The notes beneath the pieces are model-generated. The model was not told the origin of the DNA, did not search any database, and worked only from the letters and a program-made list of their open reading frames with translations. DNA of 64,000 nucleotides, from assembly GCF_016908115.1 (NCBI RefSeq), contig NZ_JAFBDH010000001.1, positions 1 through 64,000 of the forward strand. Reading direction: 5' to 3'. Below, piece by piece: positions 1 to 7,722 of the stretch. The translations under genes were made by a program, and so were the position numbers. The stretch's first letter is position 1, and the number at the start of each line of letters is the position of its first letter. The DNA comes from Peptoniphilus gorbachii. Lineage in GTDB: Bacteria; Bacillota; Clostridia; Tissierellales; Peptoniphilaceae.

Positions 1-603
1 CATGCAGATTCAACAATAATAGATGACTTTTTAAAGATTGTTGAAGAAGAAATAAATGATGAGACTTTGGTCAAAGATTTGAAAAAGTTAGAAAACCAAT
101 TAAACAGAATCATTAGTCAAGAAAGAAAGTTAGTTGATCTTCATTTGGAAGATAGTATAGACGAAGAAGTTTATGCTAAAAAGTATAAAAAACTAACAAA
201 ACAAAAAGAAGAATTACTTGATGAAAAGAAAACATTGGAACTAACGATAAAAGATGAAGACTCTATTAAAGAAAGATTAAAGCAATTTAAAAAGGTCTTA
301 GAAAATAAAGAAATTATAGAGGAATTTAACAGAACAGTATTTGAAAGCATAGTTGATAAAGTCGTGGTTGGAAGAATTGACAAAGACGGAACAGTCCATC
401 CATATGACTTAACATTCTATTTCAAAACAGGGGTTAAAGATAGTCAAGATTCAAATAATTTTAAAGATAAAAGAAAAAATGCCAAAGACAATGATATTGA
501 TAAATTGTGCTCCTGCAAGAATGACGAGGATAAAAAATTATGTTCCCAAGCAAAAGACAACGCATGTGGAGACGGTGGTATTATTGTCAAGAAAATAGAA
601 TAA
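1..603 (+). CDS. C-terminal end of a large serine recombinase (partial)
   Basis: The frame is open from base 1 to a TAA at 601-603, so only the last 200 residues are visible; the start lies outside the window. The visible part is Lys/Glu-rich, with a long coiled-coil-like helix followed by a compact segment that ends near FKTG and then a Cys-containing tail ending VKKIE. This matches the C-terminal end of large serine recombinases carried by Firmicute transposons and integrative elements. The catalytic resolvase domain would be upstream and cannot be judged, so activity is unknown. The last codons and the bases after the stop recur as degraded copies further along (near 4813, 8822 and 12886), which points to a mobile-element boundary. 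Confidence 0.72.
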   Translation, partial: HADSTIIDDFLKIVEEEINDETLVKDLKKLENQLNRIISQERKLVDLHLEDSIDEEVYAKKYKKLTKQKEELLDEKKTLELTIKDEDSIKERLKQFKKVLENKEIIEEFNRTVFESIVDKVVVGRIDKDGTVHPYDLTFYFKTGVKDSQDSNNFKDKRKNAKDNDIDKLCSCKNDEDKKLCSQAKDNACGDGGIIVKKIE

Positions 604-671
604 CAAGTTATAAAACTGTCGAAATAGGTGGCTTTTAGGATTTTAAAAGAAATCAGTTCTATAATAAATTA

Positions 672-718
672 AAAATCGTGTTGGTAGAAAAATCGTCTAC
701 TTCTACCAACACGATTTT
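672..718 (-). terminator. Perfect inverted repeat, probable terminator of the copY-copB operon
   Basis: Two perfect 18-base arms (672-689 and 701-718) flank an 11-base loop. Read on the minus strand, the hairpin lies 85 bases after the copB stop and its 3' arm ends in TTTT, as expected of an intrinsic terminator. It lies between the convergent recombinase end and copB and could serve both. The arms are longer than in a typical terminator, so an origin as a mobile-element end is possible. Confidence 0.6.
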
Positions 719-802
719 ACAAAGAGCTTTTACTTACATCTCTTTTTCTCCTGTAAAACTATTGTATCTTGATACTTTAAGGAGTTTCAATCATTCAATC
801 TG

Positions 803-2953
803 TTAATCGTTATTTTTTGGATCTAAACTTAATAAAATAGCATTAATGGCGACGATGACTGTTGATACAGACATTAGAATTGCTCCTAATGCTGGGCTTA
901 ATGTGATACCAATAGGAGCCAAAATTCCTGCAGCTAGAGGGATAGCTATAAAGTTATAACCGGCTCCCCAAAAGAGATTTTGTTTCATTTTACGAGTTGT
1001 TTTGTGTGCTAATTCAATGAATGATTCAATATCTCCTGGATCAGATTGAGTCAAGATGACATCAGCTGAATCCAACGCCACTTGAGTTCCTGCACCGACC
1101 GCTATTCCAACATCTGCCAAGGCAAGAGAAGGGGCATCATTGACACCGTCACCTACCATGATAACTTTTTTTCCTTCTTCTTTAAGTGCTTTTACCAATT
1201 CATACTTGTCTTGTGGAGATTGATTTGATCTATATTCAATCCCTAAATCTTCTGCCGCGCCTTGAGCCGCTTTTTCATTATCACCTGTTGCCATAATTGG
1301 CTCTATATTGTTCTTTTTAAGAACATTAATTAACTCTTTGCTCGTTGGTTTTAATTCATCCCCTAAAGCTACAGCACCAATAGCATCATCGTTTTCTACT
1401 AAGACACTAAGAGTTGCTCCTTTTGGAATATCAATATCCAAATTACGTCCGTATGCTTTTTGGCTGATTAATTGGTAATTATGGCCCTTGGCTTTGCCTT
1501 CTACGCCAGCACCGGAAATCACATCAATCGAATCAAAAGATACTGGACTTATACCTTGCTGCTTAGCGAAACTAATAATTGATTGAGCAATCGGGTGGCT
1601 AGATCCTCCTTCAATACCTGCCAGTAAGGCAATGATTTCCTCTTTCTTATATTTGTTATTAAAAAGTTCAACGTCTAATACTTTAAACTCACCAGTTGTT
1701 AAAGTACCCGTTTTATCTAAAATCATCACATCTGCATCTTGAGCTATTTCTAAGGCTTGGCGGTCTTTTACTAGTAAGCCACGGCTAGCTCCTAAGCTTG
1801 TGCTACGGGCGGTTACCAATGGAATAGCCAGACCCAAAGCGTGAGGACAAGCTATAACTAATGTTGTGATAGCAAATTTTACTGCCGTTGGGATGTCCGC
1901 TATAAGCGTCCATACTACAAAAGCTATTAGTGCGACAATGACCGCAATATAGAAGAGCCATCCTGCAACCTTTTGAGCAATATTTTCTGCTCTGGAAGGC
2001 TGACTTTGAGCTTGGCTGATTAAATTCTGAACTTGAGAGATGAAGGATTGATCACCTGTCTCATTCACTTTAATATAAAGAACCCCTTCTCCATTTGTTG
2101 AGCCTCCGATTACTTCATCGCCAGGACCTTTTTTCACTGCTTTTGATTCTCCAGTCAAAAGAGCTTCATTTACACGTGATTCGCCACGCTCGATAGTTCC
2201 GTCTGCTGGCACATTTTCTCCAGCTTGAACTCGAATTAAATCACCTACCTTTAAGTCAGCAACTGGTCGTGTTTCTATTGAATCGTCATCTAATACTACA
2301 TGAGCATCTTTTGGTACTAGCTTAGCCAGTTCTTCTTGTGCATCTCCTGCTTCTCCAATAGCTTTCATCTCAATCCAGTGACCTAATAACATGATTAATA
2401 GTAATGAAGCAAATTCAAAGAAAAAGTCCATAATTTGTTCACCTGTTACGTAGCTTGCTATTACAGTATAAATACTATATAAATATGAAACACTTAAACC
2501 TAAAGAAACGAGAGCCATCATTCCAGGTTCTTTTTGTTTAAATTCGTCAACTGCCCCTTGATAGAATGGACGTCCACCATAAATAATTAATATAGTAGAT
2601 AAAATAGCTACTACAATATCAGAATATGGAAAAGTAAACTGGAATGGTAGGTCAAACCCAGCCATAGGGGATAAGAGCATAATAATGATTCCTAGTGGCA
2701 ATGATTTTAAGAAAAGTTCCTTAAAGTTTCCGTGATGATGGTGGTCATGCCCACTGTGCCCGCTGTGATCATGACCACTGTGCCCGCTGTGATCATGACC
2801 ACTGTGCCCGCTGTGATCATGCCCAGCATGATGGTCGTGATGTTGATCCTTATGGTCTCCATGTTCTTCCGTGCTTATGTGCTCATGTTTTGAATGATCC
2901 ATGTCGCCATGATTATGGTGACTGTGGGATAAATGTTTGTTGTTATTGTCCAT
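803..2953 (-). CDS. copB: CopB-type copper-translocating P-type ATPase
   Basis: A P1B-type ATPase that pumps copper out of the cell. The start at 2953 is chosen because AAGGAGG lies just upstream; an in-frame ATG at 2977 has no such site and would overlap copY. Length is 716 residues. The N-terminal ~75 residues are a His/Asp/Ser/Gly-rich metal-binding tail. Next come membrane helices, a TGES actuator motif, the membrane CPH motif (about residue 369), the DKTGT phosphorylation site (about residue 411) and a GDGVND hinge. CPH, rather than CPC, marks the CopB subgroup. The gene follows copY by 13 bases and is presumably controlled by it. Base composition is visibly richer in G and C than the neighbouring genes, and the protein resembles lactic acid bacterial and enterococcal CopB, so transfer is likely. 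Confidence 0.95.
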   Translation of the reverse strand: MDNNNKHLSHSHHNHGDMDHSKHEHISTEEHGDHKDQHHDHHAGHDHSGHSGHDHSGHSGHDHSGHSGHDHHHHGNFKELFLKSLPLGIIIMLLSPMAGFDLPFQFTFPYSDIVVAILSTILIIYGGRPFYQGAVDEFKQKEPGMMALVSLGLSVSYLYSIYTVIASYVTGEQIMDFFFEFASLLLIMLLGHWIEMKAIGEAGDAQEELAKLVPKDAHVVLDDDSIETRPVADLKVGDLIRVQAGENVPADGTIERGESRVNEALLTGESKAVKKGPGDEVIGGSTNGEGVLYIKVNETGDQSFISQVQNLISQAQSQPSRAENIAQKVAGWLFYIAVIVALIAFVVWTLIADIPTAVKFAITTLVIACPHALGLAIPLVTARSTSLGASRGLLVKDRQALEIAQDADVMILDKTGTLTTGEFKVLDVELFNNKYKKEEIIALLAGIEGGSSHPIAQSIISFAKQQGISPVSFDSIDVISGAGVEGKAKGHNYQLISQKAYGRNLDIDIPKGATLSVLVENDDAIGAVALGDELKPTSKELINVLKKNNIEPIMATGDNEKAAQGAAEDLGIEYRSNQSPQDKYELVKALKEEGKKVIMVGDGVNDAPSLALADVGIAVGAGTQVALDSADVILTQSDPGDIESFIELAHKTTRKMKQNLFWGAGYNFIAIPLAAGILAPIGITLSPALGAILMSVSTVIVAINAILLSLDPKNND
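2746..2824 (-). repeat. 24-base tandem repeat inside the His-rich end of copB
   Basis: About three near-identical 24-base units encode the octapeptide HSGHDHSG in the CopB N-terminal metal-binding tail. The period is an exact multiple of three, so copy number can change without breaking the frame. Confidence 0.9.
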
Positions 2954-2966
2954 TTTAAATTCCTCC

Positions 2967-3422
2967 TTATTCTTCATGATGATGTAAATGACATTCGCAT
3001 TGTCCTTCTGGACAATTGCAATCCACTTCTTCTACTGCGAAAGATTTTTTCATCTCTAATATTTTTTCTAGTCGATCTATATCATCGAAGCTTAAAACAT
3101 GATCTTCAATGATGCTTCCTATTACATTTCCGACTTTCTTATTGCAAATACGGTTAAAAATATCTTCTGCATAATCTCTTACGGCTTCTTTCTCTTCAAT
3201 ATTGGCAGTGTAAATAAACTTTCTACCTTCTTGCTCTGTATTTAGTACGCCTTTTCCAACTAATCGACCTAAGATCGTTTTGATAGTGGATTGTGTCCAG
3301 TCCATTTTTTCTTGCAATACGGAAATCACTTTTTTACTAGTTACTCGATCATTTGCCCAAACTACACGCATGACTTCCCATTCTGCATCTGTGATATAAG
3401 TATTATATACTATTGCATCCAT
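2967..3422 (-). CDS. copY: CopY/TcrY-family copper-responsive repressor
   Basis: A 151-residue winged-helix repressor of the BlaI/MecI/CopY family. The N-terminal ~75 residues hold the DNA-binding domain (TDAEWEVMRVVWA, then WTQSTIKTILGRL). The C-terminal CNCPEGQCEC is the CxCxxxxCxC motif, which binds zinc in the repressing form and Cu(I) in the released form; it is followed by a His cluster. The promoter immediately upstream carries TACAnnTGTA-like operators. First gene of a two-gene operon with copB. Like copB, its composition differs from the chromosome around it. Confidence 0.94.
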   Translation of the reverse strand: MDAIVYNTYITDAEWEVMRVVWANDRVTSKKVISVLQEKMDWTQSTIKTILGRLVGKGVLNTEQEGRKFIYTANIEEKEAVRDYAEDIFNRICNKKVGNVIGSIIEDHVLSFDDIDRLEKILEMKKSFAVEEVDCNCPEGQCECHLHHHEE

Positions 3423-3443
3423 TTTCTTTCCCTCCTTTCCGTT

Positions 3444-3453
3444 TACAATTGTA
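3444..3453. promoter_or_regulatory. cop box operator proximal to copY
   Basis: TACAATTGTA matches the TACAnnTGTA CopY operator exactly. It lies between the putative transcription start and the copY ribosome binding site. Confidence 0.85.
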
Positions 3454-3470
3454 GATTTAATACTTAAAAT

Positions 3471-3500
3471 AAGTTTACTCTTGTAAACTTATCTTGTCAA
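3471..3500 (-). promoter_or_regulatory. copYB promoter with a second, imperfect cop operator in its spacer
   Basis: On the minus strand, TTGACA (3495-3500) and TAAACT (3472-3477) are separated by 17 bases. The spacer and -10 region are occupied by a palindrome with perfect 8-base arms, AAGTTTAC and GTAAACTT (3471-3490), whose core differs from TACAnnTGTA at one base. A repressor bound there would cover the -10 element and most of the spacer. Confidence 0.78.
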
Positions 3501-3679
3501 GTCTTTTTAATAAATGTAAGCAACGCTTATAGCTTTTTATCTCTCCACTTCTATCCCATAATAATTTTCATAGTTTTTCCTATACTGAACAAGGTCAGAA
3601 AATTGTTCTTTATTTAAAGAATACTCTTGCATAAAGGCTCATTGAATTAGGGATTTTAGAAAACTGATTTAGAGAGTCT

Positions 3680-4479
3680 TTAGGTGGCAAGTAGAAAGGC
3701 TATGAGTTTAATGCTCATATCCATTTTTGCGGGTCTGTAAATAATTTTGTGTATCAACCTAAATCCTGATAGATTGTCTGTTGAGAATATTAATACATCT
3801 TCTAGTCCTCTTTCTCTTAGACCATTTAATACTAAAAGCCAGTATTTGCTTGATTCGTTTTCTCCAACCCATAGTCCTAGTATTTCTTTAAATCCTTCTA
3901 GGTTGTAGCCTAGGGCAATGTAGACTGCTTTTTTGACTACTATATTGTTTTCTCTTACGTGGTAGTGTATAGCGTCTAAAAAGAACATTGGATAGATTTT
4001 TTTCTAGTGGTCTATTTGCCACTCTTCTATGGTTGGTAGTATTTTGTTGGTTATTTTACTTACCATCGTTTCTGATATGCCAAATCCATAAATATCTTTG
4101 ATGTGACTTGATATGTCTCTTGTTGTCATTCCTTTGCCATACATTGATATTATCTGATTTTCTATGTTTGATATGTCTTTTTCATATTTTCTTAATGCTT
4201 GTGGCTCGAAGGTACCTTCTCTATCTCTTGGTATGTTTAAATCTATATTTCCATATGATGATCTAACTGTTTTTTACTTGTACCGTTTCTTGTATTTAAG
4301 AATAGTGGTTTTTCTACATATTCATAGTCTAAATGCTCATCTAATTCTGCTTTTAAAAGTTTTTTCATTGTATCGCCTAGAAGGTCTTTTAGAGCTTCTT
4401 GAATATCTTGTGCGCTTTGAGGCTGATATTCTTCAATTAACATTTTTGCTTCTTTTTGTTTATGGTCTTTTTTTGGCAT
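3680..4479 (-). pseudogene. Decayed IS256-family transposase
   Basis: Translation on the minus strand starts at 4479 with an IS256-type N-terminus (MLIEEYQPQSAQDIQEAL, then LLKAELDEHLDYE). The frame is lost near 4260. It resumes in another frame through a segment resembling NIPRDREGTFEPQ and GMTTRDIS, meets a TAG near 4006, and continues as YPMFFLDAIHYHVREN with GLWVGENESSKYW, part of the catalytic core. After DNLSGF the sequence no longer matches the family, so the C-terminal third is missing. At least a frameshift, a stop and a C-terminal deletion make this non-functional. It separates the copper and arsenic modules. Confidence 0.88.
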
Positions 4480-4508
4480 AAAAATTCCTCCTGATTAGTT
4501 TTTACTTA

Positions 4509-4548
4509 CCCTAATCAGGAGGTTTCTATACACAAAATTTTACACAGT
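4509..4548 (-). repeat. Right terminal inverted repeat of the IS256-family remnant
   Basis: Read on the minus strand, the element starts GGAGACTGTGTAAAATTTTG upstream of the transposase start, an end typical of IS256-family elements. No matching opposite end was found near 3600-3680, in line with truncation on that side. Confidence 0.6.
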
Positions 4549-4571
4549 CTCCGCCATGGTCATTTTTTTCT

Positions 4572-4700
4572 TTATTTATATTCTCTTTTGTTCATTGAAC
4601 AACAATCTAATCTTTCATTTCCAAAAGATTTTTTATTTTCTTTTGCTAGATTTTCCAAGAATTTTTTCCACCTATTTTTTATTGATTCAAAGATTTTCAT
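4572..4700 (-). CDS. Small LDCC-motif putative metal-binding protein
   Basis: A 42-residue frame with a good ribosome binding site (GAGGAGG, 6 bases before the ATG at 4698-4700) and its own promoter. It begins with an amphipathic Lys/Glu-rich helix (about residues 1-24) and ends KSFGNERLDCCSMNKR. The RLDCC signature near the C-terminus is what names the LDCC-motif family of small proteins, thought to bind metal through the adjacent cysteines (C33, C34). It is encoded next to, but divergent from, the arsenic operon, so a thiol role in metalloid handling is possible. That role is inference. Confidence 0.72.
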   Translation of the reverse strand: MKIFESIKNRWKKFLENLAKENKKSFGNERLDCCSMNKREYK

Positions 4701-4752
4701 ATTTTACCTCCTCGGGTAATTATTTGTAAATTTTCTACAATAATAAATAATA

Positions 4753-4780
4753 ATTATACCAAAAAAAATTATTTTTTCAA
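4753..4780 (-). promoter_or_regulatory. Promoter of the LDCC-motif gene
   Basis: Minus-strand TTGAAA (4775-4780) and TATAAT (4753-4758), 16 bases apart, lie about 50 bases before the small gene. Confidence 0.65.
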
Positions 4781-4812
4781 TTTTTTATATCCCTTTTTTC
4801 TATCCCATAATT

Positions 4813-4935
4813 AAAGACATGTGGAGACTGTAGTATTAATGTCAAGAAATTTAGTTGATAGGCTATAATTCTGTTGAAATAGTTGGCTTTTAGGATCTTT
4901 ATAAAAAATCTTAAAGGACTAATTTTTTGCTTTAA
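4813..4935 (+). repeat. Degraded copy of the recombinase 3' end and following bases
   Basis: Bases 4821-4900 resemble 566-650: both read GTGGAGAC, then GTATTA, TGTCAAGAAA, and about 40 bases later TTGGCTTTTAGGAT or TGGCTTTTAGGAT. The copy here has lost the open frame. It is followed by AAAAATCTTAAAG, which is also found after the copies near 12900 and 21200. No gene is seen between 4701 and 5102. Confidence 0.62.
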
Positions 4936-5102
4936 ATTTTATTTGGAGGGAAGAGTACATTTATAAATTATTGTAGAGTCTCCATACATTGTGGATATTT
5001 TAGGTGGAGTGTACAGAGAGAATTCAAATTTGCAGATATAAATGAGTTGAGCTAGTAAGAAAAAACAATAAGAATTATGTTAAGAGAAGAAAGAAAAACA
5101 CA

Positions 5103-5131
5103 TTGACTACTTTCTATATGATTTGTATAAT
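5103..5131 (+). promoter_or_regulatory. ars operon promoter
   Basis: TTGACT (5103-5108) and TATAAT (5126-5131) with a 17-base spacer, about 30 bases before the arsR start. ArsR probably autoregulates here; no clean long palindrome was identified. Confidence 0.78.
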
Positions 5132-5159
5132 TTTATATGAAAAGATGAAGGAGGTTTAC

Positions 5160-5471
5160 ATGAAGAATAAATATATAGAGATATCAAAAAAACTAAAAGT
5201 TTTGAGCGATCCAAAACGATTAGAAATTATAGATATGTTATCTTGCAATGAGCTTTGTGCTTGTGAGATATTAGAGAAATTCGATATAACACAACCAACA
5301 CTGTCTAATGATATGAAAAGATTAGAGGATGCAAATCTAGTTATCAGCAGAAGAGAAGGAAAAAACATATATTACATTGCCAATAAGAAGATTCTGAAGG
5401 AGATGCAATCCGACTTAAAGGAAATATTTGATAGCGGAGAGGAATGTATTTGTCACACTTGGAATAAATAA
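5160..5471 (+). CDS. arsR: ArsR-family arsenic-responsive repressor
   Basis: A 103-residue winged-helix metalloregulator. The ATG at 5160 follows AAGGAGG (5148-5154); an upstream in-frame TTG-like start coincides with the -35 element and is rejected. The ELCACE motif (residues 31-36, C33 and C35) corresponds to the ELCVCD arsenite-binding site of ArsR proteins. The recognition helix lies in TQPTLSNDMKRL. A further C96-x-C98 pair near the C-terminus may add thiol ligands. First gene of arsR-acr3-arsP-trx-arsC; released from DNA by As(III) in characterised relatives. Confidence 0.95.
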   Translation: MKNKYIEISKKLKVLSDPKRLEIIDMLSCNELCACEILEKFDITQPTLSNDMKRLEDANLVISRREGKNIYYIANKKILKEMQSDLKEIFDSGEECICHTWNK

Positions 5472-5526
5472 TTTTTCTGCACTACGCATAGAAACATTTG
5501 AATGTATCTATGCTAAAATAGATAGA

Positions 5527-5592
5527 AGAACTATGGAAAAAAATAAGAATAGAGGTAGGAGAACTATGGAAAAAAATAAGAATGAAGGAATT
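5527..5592 (+). repeat. 33-base tandem duplication at the start of acr3
   Basis: A 24-base sequence containing an ATG and MEKNKN codons occurs at 5527-5550 and again at 5560-5583, a period of 33 bases (11 codons). It gives two in-frame candidate starts. Only the second is preceded by a convincing ribosome binding site (AGGTAGGAG). Confidence 0.85.
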
Positions 5593-6639
5593 AATGTATT
5601 TCAAAAATATCTGAGCTTATGGGTATTATTTTGCATGATTGTAGGAGTGCTTATAGGAAAATATATACCTATAATCCCATCTGCCTTAGGTAAAATGCAA
5701 ATTGCAGGTATATCTGTGCCTATAGCAATATTAATTTGGATTATGATTTATCCAATGATGATGAAAGTAGATTTTCAAAGTATAAAAAGAGTTAGAGAAA
5801 ATCCAAAAGGCTTATTTGTAACATGGGCTGTTAATTGGCTAATAAAACCATTTACTATGTTTGGAATATCTTATTTGTTTTTCTTTATTATATTTAAAAA
5901 TATAATTCCTAATGATTTGGCCAATGATTATTTAGCGGGGGCTGTTTTGCTGGGAGCTGCGCCATGCACTGCTATGGTTTTTGTGTGGTCGACTCTCACA
6001 AAGGGGGACCCTGCTTACACTGTGGTTCAAGTAGCCACAAATGATTTAATTATTTTACTTGCTTTTGTACCTATCGTGAAGTTTTTATTAGGTGTATCTA
6101 ATGTTGTAGTACCATATAGCACATTATTTGCTAGTGTGTTTTTATTTGTTGCTATTCCATTATTAGGAGGTGTCATCACAAGGAAAATTGTAATTGATAA
6201 AAGAGGAAAGGATTATTTTGAAAAAGAATTTTTAAGTAAATTTGACGGAATGACAATAGTTGGACTACTATTGACCCTAATAATTATATTTTCTTCACAA
6301 GCAAATGTAATTTTAGAAAACCCATTTCATATTTTATTGATAGCTATTCCACTTACCATTCAAACACTACTAATTTTTACTATAGCCTATGGCTTAAGCA
6401 AAAAAGTAGCTTTACCCTTTGAAATAGCTGCACCAGCAGGCATGATTGGAGCTTCAAATTTCTTTGAATTATCTGTAGCTGTTGCAATAGCAATATTTGG
6501 GATAGATTCACCAGTTGCATTAGCTTGTACTGTAGGTGTTCTGACTGAAGTACCAGTTATGTTGTTCTTAGTAAATATTGCTAATAATACAAAGCACTGG
6601 TTTTTAGTAAATAAGGAATCTAAAGTTTACGGAGGTTAG
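5566..6639 (+). CDS. acr3: ACR3-family arsenite efflux permease
   Basis: A membrane carrier of the bile/arsenite/riboflavin transporter superfamily that exports As(OH)3 using the membrane potential or proton gradient. From ATG 5566 it has 357 residues, normal for the family, with about ten hydrophobic segments. The conserved cysteine of the fourth membrane helix is present in GAAPCTAMVFVW (C134), as is a late LTEVPVM motif whose Glu is important in studied Acr3 proteins. The start at 5566 is preferred over the in-frame ATG at 5533 because of its better ribosome binding site. The stop at 6637-6639 lies 2 bases before arsP. Confidence 0.93.
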   Translation: MEKNKNEGINVFQKYLSLWVLFCMIVGVLIGKYIPIIPSALGKMQIAGISVPIAILIWIMIYPMMMKVDFQSIKRVRENPKGLFVTWAVNWLIKPFTMFGISYLFFFIIFKNIIPNDLANDYLAGAVLLGAAPCTAMVFVWSTLTKGDPAYTVVQVATNDLIILLAFVPIVKFLLGVSNVVVPYSTLFASVFLFVAIPLLGGVITRKIVIDKRGKDYFEKEFLSKFDGMTIVGLLLTLIIIFSSQANVILENPFHILLIAIPLTIQTLLIFTIAYGLSKKVALPFEIAAPAGMIGASNFFELSVAVAIAIFGIDSPVALACTVGVLTEVPVMLFLVNIANNTKHWFLVNKESKVYGG

Positions 6640-6641
6640 AG

Positions 6642-7637
6642 ATGTGGAGTTTTATTCAAGATCAAATTCTAGGAATGAAATGGCTCAATGAATTGATAGG
6701 GGAAGTATTAACAAATCTTGGCCTTGTTATGACTTCAAAACTTGGAGGAAGCTTACAATTTTTCATCTATGATGTTATAAAAATTACAATATTACTTTGC
6801 GTGTTGATTTTTATAATTTCTTATATTCAAAGCTATTTCCCACCTGAAAGAAGTAAAAAAATTCTGGGACGTTTTGATGGATTAGGGGCAAATATCATAT
6901 CTGCTTTACTAGGCACCGTAACACCTTTTTGTTCATGCTCTTCAATCCCAATATTCATGGGCTTTACAAGTGCCGGCTTGCCTATTGGAGTGAGTTTTTC
7001 ATTTTTAATATCGTCTCCAATGGTTGATTTGGGTAGCCTTGTTTTACTTATGAGTATCTTTGGAGCCAAAATAGCTCTAGCATATGTAGTCTTCGGACTA
7101 ATTATTGCTGTAATCGGTGGTAGCCTCATCGAAAAAATGCATATGGAAAGATATGTAGAAGATTTTATAAAAAATGCAAGTCAAGTTGATATTAGCTCTC
7201 CAAGCTTAACATTAAAAGACAGGGTTGATTTTTCTAAAACTCAAGTTAGTGACACTTTCAAAAAAGTTTTCCCTTATATTTTAGTAGGTGTGGGCATAGG
7301 GTCATTGATACACAATTTGATTCCTCAAACTTGGGTAGAAAATATCTTAGGAAGCAAGAATCCATTTGGAGTAGTTTTGGCAACTATAGTCGGAGTACCA
7401 ATGTATGCTGATATTTTTGGAACGATACCAATAGCAGAAGCCCTATTGTCAAAAGGTGCTCAACTAGGAACTGTCTTATCTTTTATGATGGCAGTAACAA
7501 CACTAAGCCTACCATCACTGATTATGTTAAAAAAAGCAGTTAAACCAAAGCTTTTATTTCTATTCATAGGAATTTGTATTTTTGGGATAATTGCTGTAGG
7601 ATATTTATTTAACATTTTTAGACCTATTTTAATTTAA
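6642..7637 (+). CDS. arsP: ArsP-type permease (DUF318 family), probable organoarsenical efflux
   Basis: A 331-residue integral membrane protein of the ArsP/YraQ permease family (PF03773). The diagnostic TPFCSCSSIPIFMGF motif (C97, C99) lies in an early transmembrane helix; paired cysteines there bind trivalent methylarsenite in characterised ArsP. A second half with GVPMYADIFGTIPIAEALL follows the usual internal repeat. It starts 2 bases after acr3, so is probably co-translated. Inside an ars operon, export of methylated or aromatic As(III) is the likeliest role. Some family members occur with redox proteins and other functions, so the substrate is inferred. Confidence 0.85.
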   Translation: MWSFIQDQILGMKWLNELIGEVLTNLGLVMTSKLGGSLQFFIYDVIKITILLCVLIFIISYIQSYFPPERSKKILGRFDGLGANIISALLGTVTPFCSCSSIPIFMGFTSAGLPIGVSFSFLISSPMVDLGSLVLLMSIFGAKIALAYVVFGLIIAVIGGSLIEKMHMERYVEDFIKNASQVDISSPSLTLKDRVDFSKTQVSDTFKKVFPYILVGVGIGSLIHNLIPQTWVENILGSKNPFGVVLATIVGVPMYADIFGTIPIAEALLSKGAQLGTVLSFMMAVTTLSLPSLIMLKKAVKPKLLFLFIGICIFGIIAVGYLFNIFRPILI

Positions 7638-7722
7638 TGGGCAACTAAAATGAAAGTATTAAGTAGAAAGTAAAAAATATATGCTCTTGTGAAAACAACA
7701 GGTGTGGATTAAGGAGGAAAAA

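Noticed and set aside
2746..2824. Short regularly spaced repeats that could suggest a CRISPR array
   Set aside because: The units are contiguous, have no spacers and encode an in-frame His repeat of CopB.
3537..3632. A 31-codon minus-strand frame (starting MQEYSLNKEQF) between the cop promoter and the IS remnant
   Set aside because: No ribosome binding site, no recognised family, and it lies in a junction of mobile debris; more likely the end of a lost gene than a real small protein.
4164..4481. A 105-codon plus-strand open frame
   Set aside because: It is entirely antisense to the IS256 transposase remnant, which explains its openness; no ribosome binding site.
5103..5159. Longer N-terminus for ArsR
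   Set aside because: The upstream in-frame codons coincide with the -35 and -10 boxes, and the ATG at 5160 has AAGGAGG at the right distance.
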